Source: JAPPHY01 sp034423135
GTDB taxonomy: Bacteria; Chloroflexota; Dehalococcoidia; Lucifugimonadales; UBA2985
Reading direction: 5' to 3'
NCBI GenBank assembly: GCA_034423135.1
Contig: DAOUJC010000007.1
Coordinates: 1-64,000, forward strand
Length of the DNA stretch: 64,000 bases
Both the position numbers and the translations under genes were made by a program. The notes beneath the pieces are model-generated. The model was not told where the DNA came from. It saw only the letters and a list, made by a program, of their open reading frames with translations, and did no database searches. Each line of letters starts with the position of its first letter. Within the stretch, counting starts at the first letter, position 1. This document shows, piece after piece, positions 11,501-20,257 of this stretch.

Positions 11501-14500
11501 CGGACATGGAGTTGGGCTCCTACCAGCTGTTGGCTCGAACAATTGGCACCGATCGCTACTATGAGTCCAGGAGCGACCCGGACATTTCGGTCTACTCCGG
11601 CAGCGGACTGGAGCTCACCGGACCCGCCGAGGTGAGAATAGACGTTGAAGCCACCTTTCGCGGGAGACTGTCGGATGACAACGACCAGGGAGTGGCCGGC
11701 GGCAGGCTCATCGTAAACGTGGACGGCGCCTCCGCACCCACAGTTGTGACCGACTCTTCAGGCCGGTACTCCTTCTCCAGAACATTCTCATCGCCAGGGG
11801 CACACTGGGTGGAAGTAGCGGTTGAGGATGCAGAGTTTCTGCTGGAGAGCACGGCCAGGCTGAACTTTCAGGTGACGCTTCCTACGGAGACCGTCCTTCA
11901 TGCCCCAGCCTTTGTCGAAGTGGGTGAGGAGTTCGTCCTTACGGGGGAACTGCGCGACATCCGCGGGATGCCCTTGGCGCAACAGGACGTGTACTTCCGA
12001 ATCGGCGAAGGCCCGGAGCGATCCGTGGTCACTGACGATTCAGGCCACTTTCAGTTCGCCGACACCGTCCATGAGGCCGGCGAGTTCACCGCTACCGCCA
12101 CCTTCCGCAGGAACGGCGCGATTCTCTCCTCCAGCGCGACGGCTCGCCTGTCGTCCAAGCACGGCGTTGTGCTGACAATCGACGGGCCGGGTTTCGTGGA
12201 GCAGGGTCAGGGCGCGACCTTCGTGGGACGGCTGGAGTCCGATACGGCGACTCCGGCCGGTGAGCTGGAAATGACCATGGAGAACAACCTGGAACGTGAG
12301 ACCTTCTACGTGACAACAGAGGAGGACGGCACCTTCGAATACCACCATGCTTCATTCCAGGAGATTGGCCCTCACTCACTCACAGGGCTGTTCGCCGGGG
12401 ACAGCAGGGATGGAGAGTTCCTGCTGGGCAGCACGGCCAGACTTGATTTTCAGGTAACGCTTTCAACTGAAACCGTCCTTCACGCCCCGACGCTGGTTGA
12501 CGTTGGCAAGGAGTTCACAGTCACGGGCGTGCTGCGCGACGTGAGCAGAGCGCCTGTGGTTGGAGCGGACGTGAGCGTTCAAGTAGGGGACGGCCAGGAG
12601 CGTACTGTGGTCACCAACCACCTGGGTCACTTCAACTTTAGCGCCACCGTCTATGAGGCCGGCGAGTTCACCGCAAGCGCAACCTTCGAGGGGGATGGCT
12701 CGGTTCTGTCATCCACTGCGACCGCAAGCCTGTCTTCGCAGCACGGCGTCGTCTTGACCATTGAGGGGCCGGGCCTCATCGAGCAGGGCGAGGGCGCGAC
12801 ATTCGTGGGCACGCTGGAATCCGAAACGACCACGCCAACCGGTGAGTTGGAACTGACCATCGAAAACAGCCTGGAACGAGAAACCTTCTCCGTGACAACG
12901 GACGAGGACGGCAGGTTTGAGTACAACCATCCTTCCTTCCAGCAGACCGGCATTCACACTCTCACGGGCAGCTTTGCCGGAGGTGACAGCCTGGGGCCAA
13001 GCACGGCAGGCATTTCGTTCCGCGTTGCGGCGCCCACTCTGATGACTCTCAGAGGCCCCAAGGGCGTCAGGGACGGAGAGTCGTTCGAGGTCACGGGTAC
13101 GCTTCTGCAGCGAAACGGACGCGCCGTGCCGAACGCGGAGGTTCGGGTTGGCGGGGAAGAGTCGTTGACGCTCGTCACGGACGACGACGGCAGATTCTCG
13201 TGGGAGGCTGTAGCCGAGCTTGACCCCACCGAATCGGAGCAGTCCAGCGAATCCGAGCTCTTCATCGAGGTGAACTTCGGCGGCACGGACCACTTGGGGC
13301 CCAGCAGCGCCAGTCTGGGGGTCGCGGTCGGCTTCCCGCGGATCGTTTTGGATGAACTGGAGCCTGTGGCGCGCGGCGATACTGCCGTCCTGCGCGGCAC
13401 CGTTCTCGTCGGCAGCATTCCTCTGGCCGACGTACGGGTGAGTATCGACGAGGACGATGACCTGCGGTCGAATGATATCGGCGGGTTCACTTACGACTAC
13501 CACGTGTCCGCGAGCCTGCCGCTTGGCACGAACGAGATCGAAGTCTCGGCGGAGGAGATAGGTGCCAGTGCGACCGTCCCCGTTCTGGTAATGTCCGCTC
13601 CCAAGCTCACGTTTGAACAGGCGGAGGAGTCCGTCCCGGGGGAGGAAACCCTGCTCAGCGCGACCCTTCTCGACGACAAGGGGGCGGGAATACCGCGAGC
13701 GGCGATTCGCTCAAGCCAGGGCGTGGAGGCGGTCACCGATGCTCAGGGAGTCGCGCTGTTCGAGGTGACGGTGCCGGAAACCGAGGAGCCTGCCTTGGTG
13801 CCACTCACGTTCACCTTCGATGGGGACAGCCGGCACATGCCGCACTCCGCAACATTCGTACTGGCGGTCCAGCCGCATCCCGCGGGGTTCAACTGGCTGC
13901 TCTGGGTGGGCCTGCCGGCCCTTGTGGCCGTTACCGTAGGAGTCACGCTGGCGCGTCGAAAGCTGATGGCGCTCCCCGAAGCCGTTGTGGGCGGGCGTCT
14001 GCGTTCCAGGACACAGCCTGTTGCCACCGGCGATGAGGTTCCCGACGATGTCGAAGAAACCGAGGCGCGGCAAGAGGCGAGTCTGGAGATTGTCCTCGAG
14101 AAAGAGGCCACGGGCCTGCCGGATATCTGGGGCACGGGCGAGGACGTGCACGCGACGGTTGGCCTGACCGATTGGGAAGGGAAGCCCATCGCTGGAGCGA
14201 CCGTGACCGTATTGATGGGCGGCGCGGATGAGCCCTCGCAACTCGTGGCGGACGAGCGCGGTCGCTGCCACGTGAGCTGGACTTGCGATGAGCCGGGAGA
14301 GTACAGGGTGTCGGCTGAGTTTGAAGGCGACGAGTTCCACCTGCCGGCCTCGGCATCGCACAGATTCAGGGTGGTGGACTTCAGAGAGGAGATAGTCTCC
14401 CTGTACGGCGTCTTCCTTGAGTGGGCAGCCCCAAGGGTTGCCGGCATCACGGAGCAGTCCACGCCCAGGGAGGTGGAGCTGATGCTGGTTTCGGAAGGCG

Positions 14501-14640
14501 TGCCGGTAGACCAGAAGTCGCTTGACGAGCTCATTTCCAGGTTTGAGGAGGCGGATTACAGCGAGCACCCCATCTCTCGCCGCCACTACGAGGCCATGTA
14601 CCGCGCGTGGCGGACGGTGTTGGGAGACCAGAGGCCATGA
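5506..14640 (+). CDS. Giant TgpA-like membrane protein: four transglutaminase-like units, HEAT repeats, Ig-like domains
   Basis: 3044 residues. About five membrane helices lie in the first 200 residues. Four homologous units follow, each a P(V/I)F-start beta region plus a transglutaminase-like core: about 271-560, 883-1152, 1210-1500 and 1622-1912. HEAT repeats separate units 1 and 2 (about 574-843). An acidic, Gly/Asp-rich linker lies between units 3 and 4. Repeated Ig-like/carboxypeptidase-regulatory domains span about 1930-2790, then a membrane helix near 2797-2818 and a DUF4129-like C-terminus (about 2960-3044). Catalytic Cys is present only in units 3 and 4 (C1439, C1851) and is replaced by D499 and S1092 in units 1 and 2. 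His is kept in all four (H540, H1133, H1480, H1892). The third residue is Asp in units 1-2 and Glu in units 3-4. It heads an operon with MoxR and DUF58 genes, the usual partners of TgpA. An envelope peptidase or cross-linking role is inferred. Confidence 0.85.
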   Translation: MMRWLRADFFRLVTGSVGGQIRLLLMLSAALLGFFWLLDYLASLVATSPQDILASSLSAEEFKSVPTGVALLELSAFALAVVLAAVVLVTTLGWPVARSSFRLSPSLVLGVLSSAAILAGGAYVAFSGVLERRLSYDRHLVEGSLLESGALVALTAVFFSLAIAGVVNRKSLVAVLVAWLVIGLASGFLNPQSLDGLDLFERTIRQGESAAYASVVEKYMRTFELPESVTLPAATPEPGTDPLDDAAPKDATSSSPGKVPPAPGDDGAGRPVFRVAGAAHTRYLRVATGDVYESGEWQQLDTQGLAVGPGIAIEDAVDAVIQRLDAQNPDLAATGRLSPALLGRPLATPSSVETNTIRVFPPDDSGAIEAGVVPISRYPSGIDTAGTYDPFSATLTVPERVSDYEWSASVPQFTLEALVSADAATDEAYLQLPHDLPERVRQVAEQFNVSRSPFLNANQIVLFMEEELTYLPGDVVPEQPPDGSDPVDWLLFDARAGNDVSYSTAFVVLARAAGIPARVVSGWVIEELEGVQVVHAHQFHHWAEIALEDVGWITFDPASRVSRIEYIQEIKLDQAVEMLTGSEEPAVRVEAVEALGEIGSEEVLPWLLEALESDPDVEVRRSAAVALQKLDFDMLVWILLNHQDPEMRAAAAGALNVLRDARAAQPFLQALSRDEHAPVRVEVAEGLAHIGKNRAESGLLLAATTDVDASVREAAVRSLGVLGTGWTARQLVSILGSDSEAAVRRATATALGQIGAAVALAPLIEARSADEDATVREAAGGALMRWSSRQLMSVLEESWQPDERAAAAQLLGEREFTAAIPALSVALYDPSEDVRGAALTALGGMGELTWLENGLGLLTQPGGYFALIPGTTAEVASGTLRKPVFELSGGSDTNLLRNAVGDYYVDRTWLPIEQLRFSRDEPGADLSAAEVPRTLNPGYVYRNEVSVYPVQGFGAILPGSAPTSYRLESISDIGTYWPNSATYVIAQESPFYEWVSEIHEFSPGDLDSAERWPTSEYSYTELQERPWLDRARDLAVHITGGESTAYGKAKAIEQYLQSEYTYRFAESGDSSLPPPDRDPVDWFLFESREGTSGNFSSAFVILSRLVGVPARVVSGWAITAGSESQHICTDQAHQWAEVAFDGPGWVTFDPTPGGAPSRASLSCDPEEISRFPGGNLTRLENGSTISGLGGGVTFTPGTTTQQSPGLPHIPVFNVRGAGNTSYLRTAVGDVYQTTHWAQLDPVSVPYAAGDGVPATVRRPYDARSGRFAWLPDHRLETEALFGFHDYSASASYDRIHVYPAEERASLPAGLLPTSLHLQSADQDGTILPFSSTFSANAPPWTYQWTSEIPSYSEQQLSAAVAASDPTYTRLPERMPARVRELAQTITSGYATTYEKAKALERYLSTNYTYAFADSSRSGDPPPGRDPTDWFLFDYREGTCGVFSSAFVVLARSIGIPARVVSGWAISATDYTQTVYLDQAHQWAEVAFEGLGWVTFEPTAPGSAVARAAEVEPTEETVEQDGNDPGESDQGTVSDAGEDSNAGTESGAGGDGDAGTENAQDDPWGALVSGDVAEREEALRLLEEQGAEVIRLEDGSALIRQDDELRFFPGGTTMQAQLPPHVPIFNVVGAGNTSYLRTAVGEIYAGGNWAQLDPVTVPYASGDSVPGSFQSAYSSRSGQFASVPEYRLETESLFGFREGSDTTSEDRIRIYPLSGSKGLPAGLVPTSLHTQSANRNGEIHAFSSTFSTSEWGATFTWTSEIPSYSTGRRAAAVAASDPTYTQLPAGLPGRIRELALSITAGHGTTYAKAKALEQYLSTNYTYAFADSSRSGDPPPGRDPSDWFLFDHREGTCGQFSSAFVLLARSVGIPARVVSGWLIDATDAPQTVYAIQSHQWAEVPFEGLGWVTFEPTAGSELPDGEYLTPLPPIQETVTTITRWPAEVRRQVPFIIGGNVTTEDGRSVSGLEVEIYVNETKELGGTLLGTTTTTSNGYQAEVMLPTDMELGSYQLLARTIGTDRYYESRSDPDISVYSGSGLELTGPAEVRIDVEATFRGRLSDDNDQGVAGGRLIVNVDGASAPTVVTDSSGRYSFSRTFSSPGAHWVEVAVEDAEFLLESTARLNFQVTLPTETVLHAPAFVEVGEEFVLTGELRDIRGMPLAQQDVYFRIGEGPERSVVTDDSGHFQFADTVHEAGEFTATATFRRNGAILSSSATARLSSKHGVVLTIDGPGFVEQGQGATFVGRLESDTATPAGELEMTMENNLERETFYVTTEEDGTFEYHHASFQEIGPHSLTGLFAGDSRDGEFLLGSTARLDFQVTLSTETVLHAPTLVDVGKEFTVTGVLRDVSRAPVVGADVSVQVGDGQERTVVTNHLGHFNFSATVYEAGEFTASATFEGDGSVLSSTATASLSSQHGVVLTIEGPGLIEQGEGATFVGTLESETTTPTGELELTIENSLERETFSVTTDEDGRFEYNHPSFQQTGIHTLTGSFAGGDSLGPSTAGISFRVAAPTLMTLRGPKGVRDGESFEVTGTLLQRNGRAVPNAEVRVGGEESLTLVTDDDGRFSWEAVAELDPTESEQSSESELFIEVNFGGTDHLGPSSASLGVAVGFPRIVLDELEPVARGDTAVLRGTVLVGSIPLADVRVSIDEDDDLRSNDIGGFTYDYHVSASLPLGTNEIEVSAEEIGASATVPVLVMSAPKLTFEQAEESVPGEETLLSATLLDDKGAGIPRAAIRSSQGVEAVTDAQGVALFEVTVPETEEPALVPLTFTFDGDSRHMPHSATFVLAVQPHPAGFNWLLWVGLPALVAVTVGVTLARRKLMALPEAVVGGRLRSRTQPVATGDEVPDDVEETEARQEASLEIVLEKEATGLPDIWGTGEDVHATVGLTDWEGKPIAGATVTVLMGGADEPSQLVADERGRCHVSWTCDEPGEYRVSAEFEGDEFHLPASASHRFRVVDFREEIVSLYGVFLEWAAPRVAGITEQSTPREVELMLVSEGVPVDQKSLDELISRFEEADYSEHPISRRHYEAMYRAWRTVLGDQRP

Positions 14641-17102
14641 CTAGCGCCGCCACAAACCGTAGGCTGATTCTCACGGCCTCCGCACTGGCTGCCGCCCTCC
14701 TGTCCGCGTGGCTTCTGCTCGGAGGGCCGGGCGGGCCTGTGGCGGCATGGACGGGCCTTGACCTTCACTATCTTGCTCTTCCAATCGCCCTGGGGTGCGG
14801 TCTGATGCTGCTCAACAGGCTCCTGCTGCTGGCGCGCCTGGGAGTAGCCGCAAGGGGAGTCGACGCGGGATTGACTGGAGTCGGAGACCAGGCGGCTCAA
14901 CGTCGGCTTCTCACTTCCGTTCCGTCCGCGCTAACGCGGCTGCCTCTTGACTTGGGAGCTATGGTGCTTGTTCTGGACGTGCTGTCCCTGGTATCGGAGC
15001 TGCCGGCCACCATCTCCGCGCTGCCGGACGGCCCTGACCTGGCATCCATGACCCCGTACCTGGAGCCATTCCGCTCCCTCGCACTGTGGGGCGTCGTGCT
15101 CCTGCTTCCGTTCGTGCTCGTTCGGGCGGCGGGCGAAGCGCGTCCTGCTACGCTGCGGCTATTCAAGTTTCCCATTGTCAGGCTGATTGCCTTCGGTGTG
15201 GCATATCTGCTACTGGCTGATCGCGGTATCCTCCAGGTGGCCTACGACGTGCAGGGGTCGACTGTGCTTCTGTGGCTGGGGCTGGCGCTTGGACTATCGT
15301 ACGGCGCATCCACCCTGCGCAACGTTCTTGCGTCGGCGTCACCGGATCAAGGCTTGCGGAGACTCCGCGCCGCGCTGATTCTCTTGGAGGGTGCGTGGGT
15401 TGCGGCCCTGATCGCCTCGGTGGCATCTCTGTCCTCGGCGCTGGAACCTGCGCTCGCTGCCCGCGCTCCGGCGGATTTGGAGTCCTATCTGTCGTTGCTG
15501 AGAACGCTCACCATTGTGCCGGCCGTCGTATTCCTGCCCTTCCTGCTGCTTCGCTCCATAGGCGTATTCGTGCCGGTGGTCGACAGAGCTGTCGGGTTCC
15601 CGACGACGCACCTGCTTCTGTTCCTGATTGCGTATACGGCGTTCTCCCGGTCCGGCGTAGTTGCGACCGCTCTGGAGTTCAACCCTGCTCAGCTAATGGC
15701 CGTTCTCACACAGGCTCTGCTCATATCGTACGCGGCGATTGTGATGCGAAACGTTGCGCGCATCGGTGTGCCGGGGCGTTACGGACGGATTGCAACGAAC
15801 GCGTTGGGACTGGCGAGTCCGGTACTGCAATCGGCGGCCCTGGCCCTGGCTGTGCTCGTTGCGCTCAATCACCTTCCCGTAGTAAACGCCTTGATGCTGG
15901 ATCACTCCGTGACCGAGGATGCCGGGATCAAGGTTTTTCCGGTATTCGGCAGCCTGTTCGACGCCAGGTACATCATTGCAGCGCTCAGTTTCGCGTCCGT
16001 CATTGCCGTCAACCTGCCCAGATTGCAGACGGACTATGTCCTTGGGCGGTACTCCTCCATGCTGGTTGCAGCCTTGTACGGGGCGATCGCCTTTCTGGCC
16101 TGGGCCACCGGCACCAGCATGTCGAATTTGGGGCACGGCCTGGTCCTGGGGGGCGCGCTCGCGGGTGCGGGCCTGTACCTCCTGGTGCTGTCACACCTGG
16201 CCGGATACGTCCAACACTCCTCCAATCGCGCAGTCGCTGATGTCGCGAGTTGGCTTGCTGCGTCCAGGATCCGCGCCCTTGTGCTGGGCATGAACGTCGC
16301 ATTCTACGTACTGCTGCTGCGCCCCGTCCTCTACGAGTACCTGTGGTTCGCTCCCCTCTACGAATACACGGCATTGCTCATACTCATGCTGGTGGTTCTC
16401 ATGCGGGTCGTGGAACACCTGAGGGCGGTAGAGCGCGCTGCCGGCTCGGAGACGCCGGTGTGGACGGACTGGTCTCACCATTGGCAGACGCTGGAATCCA
16501 GGCCGGACCGGCGAATGGAGGTCACGGCAGAGCTGCGCCAGGCGTTTGTGGACCGCGGCGAGTGGAAGTTGCTGTGGACGTATCTGATGGGGCTGCTTCA
16601 CCGCAGCGAGGCGTCCACCGAGTCTATCCGGGAGGTGTGCCGGCCCCTGCGCAACAGCGCCTCGTCAAGCACGATCCGGAGCCTCTTGCGCTTGAGGAAA
16701 TGGGCACGAGCCGGAAGGGCAGAGGCGCTCGAAGAATCGCTGGGGAGACTGGAGAAGGCTCTGGCCACTGTCGAGCGGCCTTTAGGCCGCGTCGGCGAAG
16801 ACCAACTTCGTGTGGCCGCCCGTGCCTACGTGGAGAGCGGAACCGAACTCGACGCTCTGGCCGTGGCGTTGATCATGGCGCACTGCCAGAGAGGCGGAGA
16901 CGTGACTCAGGCCGTCGACCGGTGGTTCCATCTCCTTGAGTCGCCGGATGCGCCACCGCGCCGGTTCTGGCAGCCAGTACGCCGTTCTCCGGCCGCGACT
17001 GCGGATGCAGGACAGAGGCTTCGACTCGTTGAGGATGCGATCTCCCAGCTGCCCGGGGAGGCAATGCGTCGCGATCGTGTTACAGTAGGAGGCCCCGCGT
17101 GA
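14637..17102 (+). CDS. Polytopic membrane protein with cytosolic C-terminal domain
   Basis: The start is placed at the ATG overlapping the TGA of the giant protein (ATGA), giving 821 residues; an upstream ATG at 14607 would add ten residues inside the previous gene and is less likely. Residues 1 to about 600 are dominated by hydrophobic segments, roughly 14 helices in groups separated by short loops, with internal similarity suggesting repeated helical bundles. The last 220 residues are hydrophilic, begin near WTDWSHHWQTLE and look alpha-helical. I do not recognise the family. The tight coupling to the giant transglutaminase protein and to MoxR/DUF58 suggests a membrane scaffold or partner of that complex. 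No catalytic motif is visible. Confidence 0.75.
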   Translation: MTSAATNRRLILTASALAAALLSAWLLLGGPGGPVAAWTGLDLHYLALPIALGCGLMLLNRLLLLARLGVAARGVDAGLTGVGDQAAQRRLLTSVPSALTRLPLDLGAMVLVLDVLSLVSELPATISALPDGPDLASMTPYLEPFRSLALWGVVLLLPFVLVRAAGEARPATLRLFKFPIVRLIAFGVAYLLLADRGILQVAYDVQGSTVLLWLGLALGLSYGASTLRNVLASASPDQGLRRLRAALILLEGAWVAALIASVASLSSALEPALAARAPADLESYLSLLRTLTIVPAVVFLPFLLLRSIGVFVPVVDRAVGFPTTHLLLFLIAYTAFSRSGVVATALEFNPAQLMAVLTQALLISYAAIVMRNVARIGVPGRYGRIATNALGLASPVLQSAALALAVLVALNHLPVVNALMLDHSVTEDAGIKVFPVFGSLFDARYIIAALSFASVIAVNLPRLQTDYVLGRYSSMLVAALYGAIAFLAWATGTSMSNLGHGLVLGGALAGAGLYLLVLSHLAGYVQHSSNRAVADVASWLAASRIRALVLGMNVAFYVLLLRPVLYEYLWFAPLYEYTALLILMLVVLMRVVEHLRAVERAAGSETPVWTDWSHHWQTLESRPDRRMEVTAELRQAFVDRGEWKLLWTYLMGLLHRSEASTESIREVCRPLRNSASSSTIRSLLRLRKWARAGRAEALEESLGRLEKALATVERPLGRVGEDQLRVAARAYVESGTELDALAVALIMAHCQRGGDVTQAVDRWFHLLESPDAPPRRFWQPVRRSPAATADAGQRLRLVEDAISQLPGEAMRRDRVTVGGPA

Positions 17103-17220
17103 GAACGAAGGTTAGCGTCAGACCGCATTGCGGAAGCCAATGCCGGTTCGGAAACGCCGAGAGGAGGCACGTCATGCCGTCAATCGCCACGCAGTCCCTG
17201 GAACTAGCGGAGCGACGCGA

Positions 17221-18210
17221 ATGAACGAAAGAGAGATGGAGGATGCACGGCTTTCCTGTGAGCAGATACTGGATCGCGTCTCGGAGGCATTCGTTGGCAA
17301 CCGGCTGATGCTCCGAAAGCTGCTGGCCGCGGCCCTCGCCAACGGCCACGTCCTCTTCGAGGACTACCCCGGCCTGGGCAAGACTCTGCTGGCCAAGGTG
17401 TTCGCGCGGGCAATTGGCAGCGACACCAAGCGAGTGCAGTTCACGCCCGACCTGCTGCCATCCGACATTCTGGGCCTGAACGTGTGGCGTCAGAATGAGG
17501 GCACGTTCCAGATGATGCGCGGGCCGGTGTTCACCAACGTCCTTCTTGCCGACGAGATCAACAGGGCGCCACCCAAGACTCAGTCGGCTCTGCTAGAGGC
17601 TATGGAAGAGCGCCAGGTGACCATCGACGGGGTGACGCTTGCGATTGGCACGCCTTTCGTGGTGATCGCGACCCAGAACCCCATAGAGCAGGAGGGCACG
17701 TATCCGCTGCCGGAGGCGCAGCTGGACCGCTTCCTGCTGAAGCTGAGCACGGGATACCCGGCGAACAGCGACCTGGAGAACGACATTCTTCACCGGCGCA
17801 TCAGCTGGCAAAAGGACGATCCGACAGGCGACATCCATCCGGCAGTTGACGTGAGCAGGTTCGTGGAGCTGCAGCGGTACGTGGAGACGGGCGTCTACAC
17901 CGACCAGCTCATCGTGGACTACATCACGCAGGTGGTACGGCTGTCCCGCGAGCACCCGCGGGTGGCGGTCGGCGTGAGCCCGCGCGGCGGGCTTGCCCTG
18001 CTGAGGATCGCCCGCGGCATAGCGCTGATCCACGGCAGGGACTTCGTCGTGCCCGATGACGTCAAGATGGTCGCCTCGGACGTGCTGGCCCACCGCGTCA
18101 TTCTCAACATTGAGGACACGCTGGAGGGCATACGCGGCGACTGGGTGATAGATGAGATCGTGCAGCAGGTGCCGGTGCCCAGCGACATAGGACGGGTGGA
18201 AGCCTCCTGA
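17221..18210 (+). CDS. moxR: MoxR-family AAA+ ATPase
   Basis: 329 residues from the ATG at 17221. An in-frame upstream start at 17128 would add an Arg/His-rich leader not typical of the family. Walker A is YPGLGKT (about 49-55), Walker B is LLADEINRAPPKTQ, and the sensor region reads ATQNPIEQEGTYPLPEAQLD followed by RF, all characteristic of MoxR. MoxR proteins are cytosolic chaperone-like ATPases that work with DUF58 and VWA or transglutaminase partners in assembly of secreted or envelope complexes. The gene overlaps the next one by one base (TGATG), so the two are almost certainly co-translated. No unusual substitutions were seen in the AAA motifs. Confidence 0.93.
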   Translation: MNEREMEDARLSCEQILDRVSEAFVGNRLMLRKLLAAALANGHVLFEDYPGLGKTLLAKVFARAIGSDTKRVQFTPDLLPSDILGLNVWRQNEGTFQMMRGPVFTNVLLADEINRAPPKTQSALLEAMEERQVTIDGVTLAIGTPFVVIATQNPIEQEGTYPLPEAQLDRFLLKLSTGYPANSDLENDILHRRISWQKDDPTGDIHPAVDVSRFVELQRYVETGVYTDQLIVDYITQVVRLSREHPRVAVGVSPRGGLALLRIARGIALIHGRDFVVPDDVKMVASDVLAHRVILNIEDTLEGIRGDWVIDEIVQQVPVPSDIGRVEAS

Positions 18211-19538
18211 TGCTTGGCCCGTCACATCCGGGTTGGATAGTCCTCTCCCTGGTGCTGCTGTTTCTCGGCTTGTCCCTGGGCAATCCGGTCCTTCTCGCGG
18301 GAGCGGTGTTCGCGCTGCTCTCGGTGCTGCTGACCACTGCCGTATCGCCGCCCGCGGGAACTTCCGTCAAGAGAAGCCTCCCGCGGACATCGTGCTGGGT
18401 TGGCGATACAATTGCGGTGCAGCGGCAGGTGACGGTCAGCGGCGGCGTCGGCTCCGTAATCGTGCATGACGTTCTTCCGCCGGAGGCGCAGGTGGTGGAC
18501 GGCAGCAACCTGCGAGTGGTCTGGACGTGGCCGGGAAGGCGGACTGTGGACGTCTCTTACCGGATCCAGTTCCCCAAACGAGGCGCTTTCATGCTGGAGG
18601 CGTCGGCCTGGGAGGCACAGGCGCCCTTCGGCGTCAGCCGTGGCGAGTCGGGACGTGTGGACGCATCCGTGGAGGTGTCGGTGGTGCCCAGAATCAGGAG
18701 CGTTACCCGCCTGAACGAGGTGCGGGCGGTTCGAAAGAACATCCGGTACCGGGACTACCTGAGCAAGACGGGCGCAACCACGGAGGACTTTCGAGAGATT
18801 CGCCCATACCTTCCGGGAGACCCCATCAAGTGGATCAACTGGAAGGCCAGCGCACGCGCCGCCAGCGCCGATAACGTCCCGCTTGTCAACGAACCGGAGC
18901 CGGAGACACGCAAGGCGATGTGGCTCTTCATGGACGTTGCGGACTACATGGACGTGGGGGTGCCTCTCTCCAACCCGCTTGAGAACATGGTGGAGGCATC
19001 AGGAACGCTTGCCCAGTACTACCTCTCCAGGGGATCGATGCTGGGAGCCTACGCCTTCAACACCTACGGCGGTGGGGGTGAGATGCTCGCGCCGGATTCC
19101 AGGATGAGCCAGTTCAACCGGCTGATCCAGATGCTGACCGGGCTGAGGGCGGGCTCGACTGAGCAAGACCTGCTACAGTCCGTAGAGCTATGCAAGAACT
19201 TCCTCTTCCGGCTGCGACCGGACGTGTTCATCATCACGCGCCTGGACGCCCTCTACTCGATGCCGGGCGAATCCACCGGGTCTCTTGAGCGATTCAAGGC
19301 TGCGGTTCGCAGGCTGACCGCGCTTGGCGGCCGCTCGCTGCAGCCGGGCAGGGTGAAGGTGGTGCACGTTGACCCGCAGCTATCGTCTGCCGAGTCGAAC
19401 GGATTGGGCATGGAGAAGTGGGAGGCCAAGCTTGTGGCCCGTGACCTGCTGGAAGCCGGGGCGAGCGTGATAGAGTGGAAGCCCGCTCGAGAGGAGTTCA
19501 TATCGGTGCTCATGCGGAGCGTGGGAGTGTACAGGTAG
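18210..19538 (+). CDS. DUF58 domain-containing protein
   Basis: 442 residues. Two hydrophobic segments near the N-terminus (about 8-45) place it in the membrane with the bulk in the cytoplasm. The hallmark DUF58 segment is at about 185-215: TTEDFREIRPYLPGDPIKWI followed by NWKASARA, matching the REYxxGDxxRxIDWKxxAR signature. The remainder has the VWA-like fold expected of this family (WLFMDVADYMDVG). It begins within the stop codon of moxR and is followed after four bases by another membrane protein. DUF58 proteins act with MoxR; the target here is presumably the giant transglutaminase protein two genes upstream. Confidence 0.92.
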   Translation: MLGPSHPGWIVLSLVLLFLGLSLGNPVLLAGAVFALLSVLLTTAVSPPAGTSVKRSLPRTSCWVGDTIAVQRQVTVSGGVGSVIVHDVLPPEAQVVDGSNLRVVWTWPGRRTVDVSYRIQFPKRGAFMLEASAWEAQAPFGVSRGESGRVDASVEVSVVPRIRSVTRLNEVRAVRKNIRYRDYLSKTGATTEDFREIRPYLPGDPIKWINWKASARAASADNVPLVNEPEPETRKAMWLFMDVADYMDVGVPLSNPLENMVEASGTLAQYYLSRGSMLGAYAFNTYGGGGEMLAPDSRMSQFNRLIQMLTGLRAGSTEQDLLQSVELCKNFLFRLRPDVFIITRLDALYSMPGESTGSLERFKAAVRRLTALGGRSLQPGRVKVVHVDPQLSSAESNGLGMEKWEAKLVARDLLEAGASVIEWKPAREEFISVLMRSVGVYR

Positions 19539-19542
19539 AGAC

Positions 19543-20253
19543 GTGAGGGTACTGGAAGCGCGATTCGCAGCGGCCGAATCACTGCTGCTGGCGGGCCTGC
19601 TGCTGCCATCCGCGCTGGCGCTGCGTGCCTGGGTGGCCGCGGACGTGCCCGCGTACGCGACGATTTCCAGCTTGCCGGCAAGACTGTTCCCGATTGTCGG
19701 CCTGATTCCGGGCCTCTTCTTGTGGGAGCTGCTCACGGCAGTTGCCCTGTGCGTTGCTCTGTACTGGGCGCTCCACGGCCTTGGGCGAGGCCAGGTGGCG
19801 TTCTGGCTGATGGCCGCGCTGGCGCTTCTGCCGCAGGTGATGCTCGTGTGGGAGCACAACCGGATCGACTGGCTCCAGCTCCTGGAGATCGACCTTGTGG
19901 TTGAGGATGGTCGCTCCGTGCTCGCGGATACAGGAATGTTTCTTGCAAGCCTGGTCGGGTTGGCGGCGCTTTATCGCGCCATCGGCCTGCGGCAGCTCGA
20001 CCGCCGGATGCTGCTGCAGGGAATCGAGCGAGCGGACAGGGATACGGCTGCGAAATTCGAGGCCGTCATGCTGGCGGGCCTGGCGGCCGCGGCGCTGCTG
20101 GCGACGCTGCTAGTGCTGGCGATCTCAGCGATGCTGGGAAGGTTCGATGGACCTCTGCACGAATCTTCGTGGAGCGTCGTGACCATCGGCGGAGGCGCGA
20201 CGATACTGCTCGCGCTCAGCCTTGCGCTGTGGTACCGGGGCCGCCGCGGCTGA
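19543..20253 (+). CDS. Small multi-pass membrane protein, last gene of the moxR operon
   Basis: 236 residues from a GTG start four bases after the DUF58 stop. About five to six hydrophobic helices cover residues 12-30, 45-65, 85-105, 130-150, 175-205 and 212-232. The protein ends in YRGRRG. No family recognised. It is probably the last member of the 5.5-20.25 kb operon. Its stop codon is immediately followed by the truncated recombinase remnant that starts the foreign region, so this gene marks the edge of the backbone. Confidence 0.65.
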   Translation: MRVLEARFAAAESLLLAGLLLPSALALRAWVAADVPAYATISSLPARLFPIVGLIPGLFLWELLTAVALCVALYWALHGLGRGQVAFWLMAALALLPQVMLVWEHNRIDWLQLLEIDLVVEDGRSVLADTGMFLASLVGLAALYRAIGLRQLDRRMLLQGIERADRDTAAKFEAVMLAGLAAAALLATLLVLAISAMLGRFDGPLHESSWSVVTIGGGATILLALSLALWYRGRRG

Positions 20254-20257
20254 GGGG

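Noticed and set aside
15272..16240. 322-codon + strand frame within the 821-residue membrane protein gene
   Set aside because: Alternate frame of a consistent multi-helix membrane protein; Cys/Arg/Gly-rich, no hydrophobic pattern.
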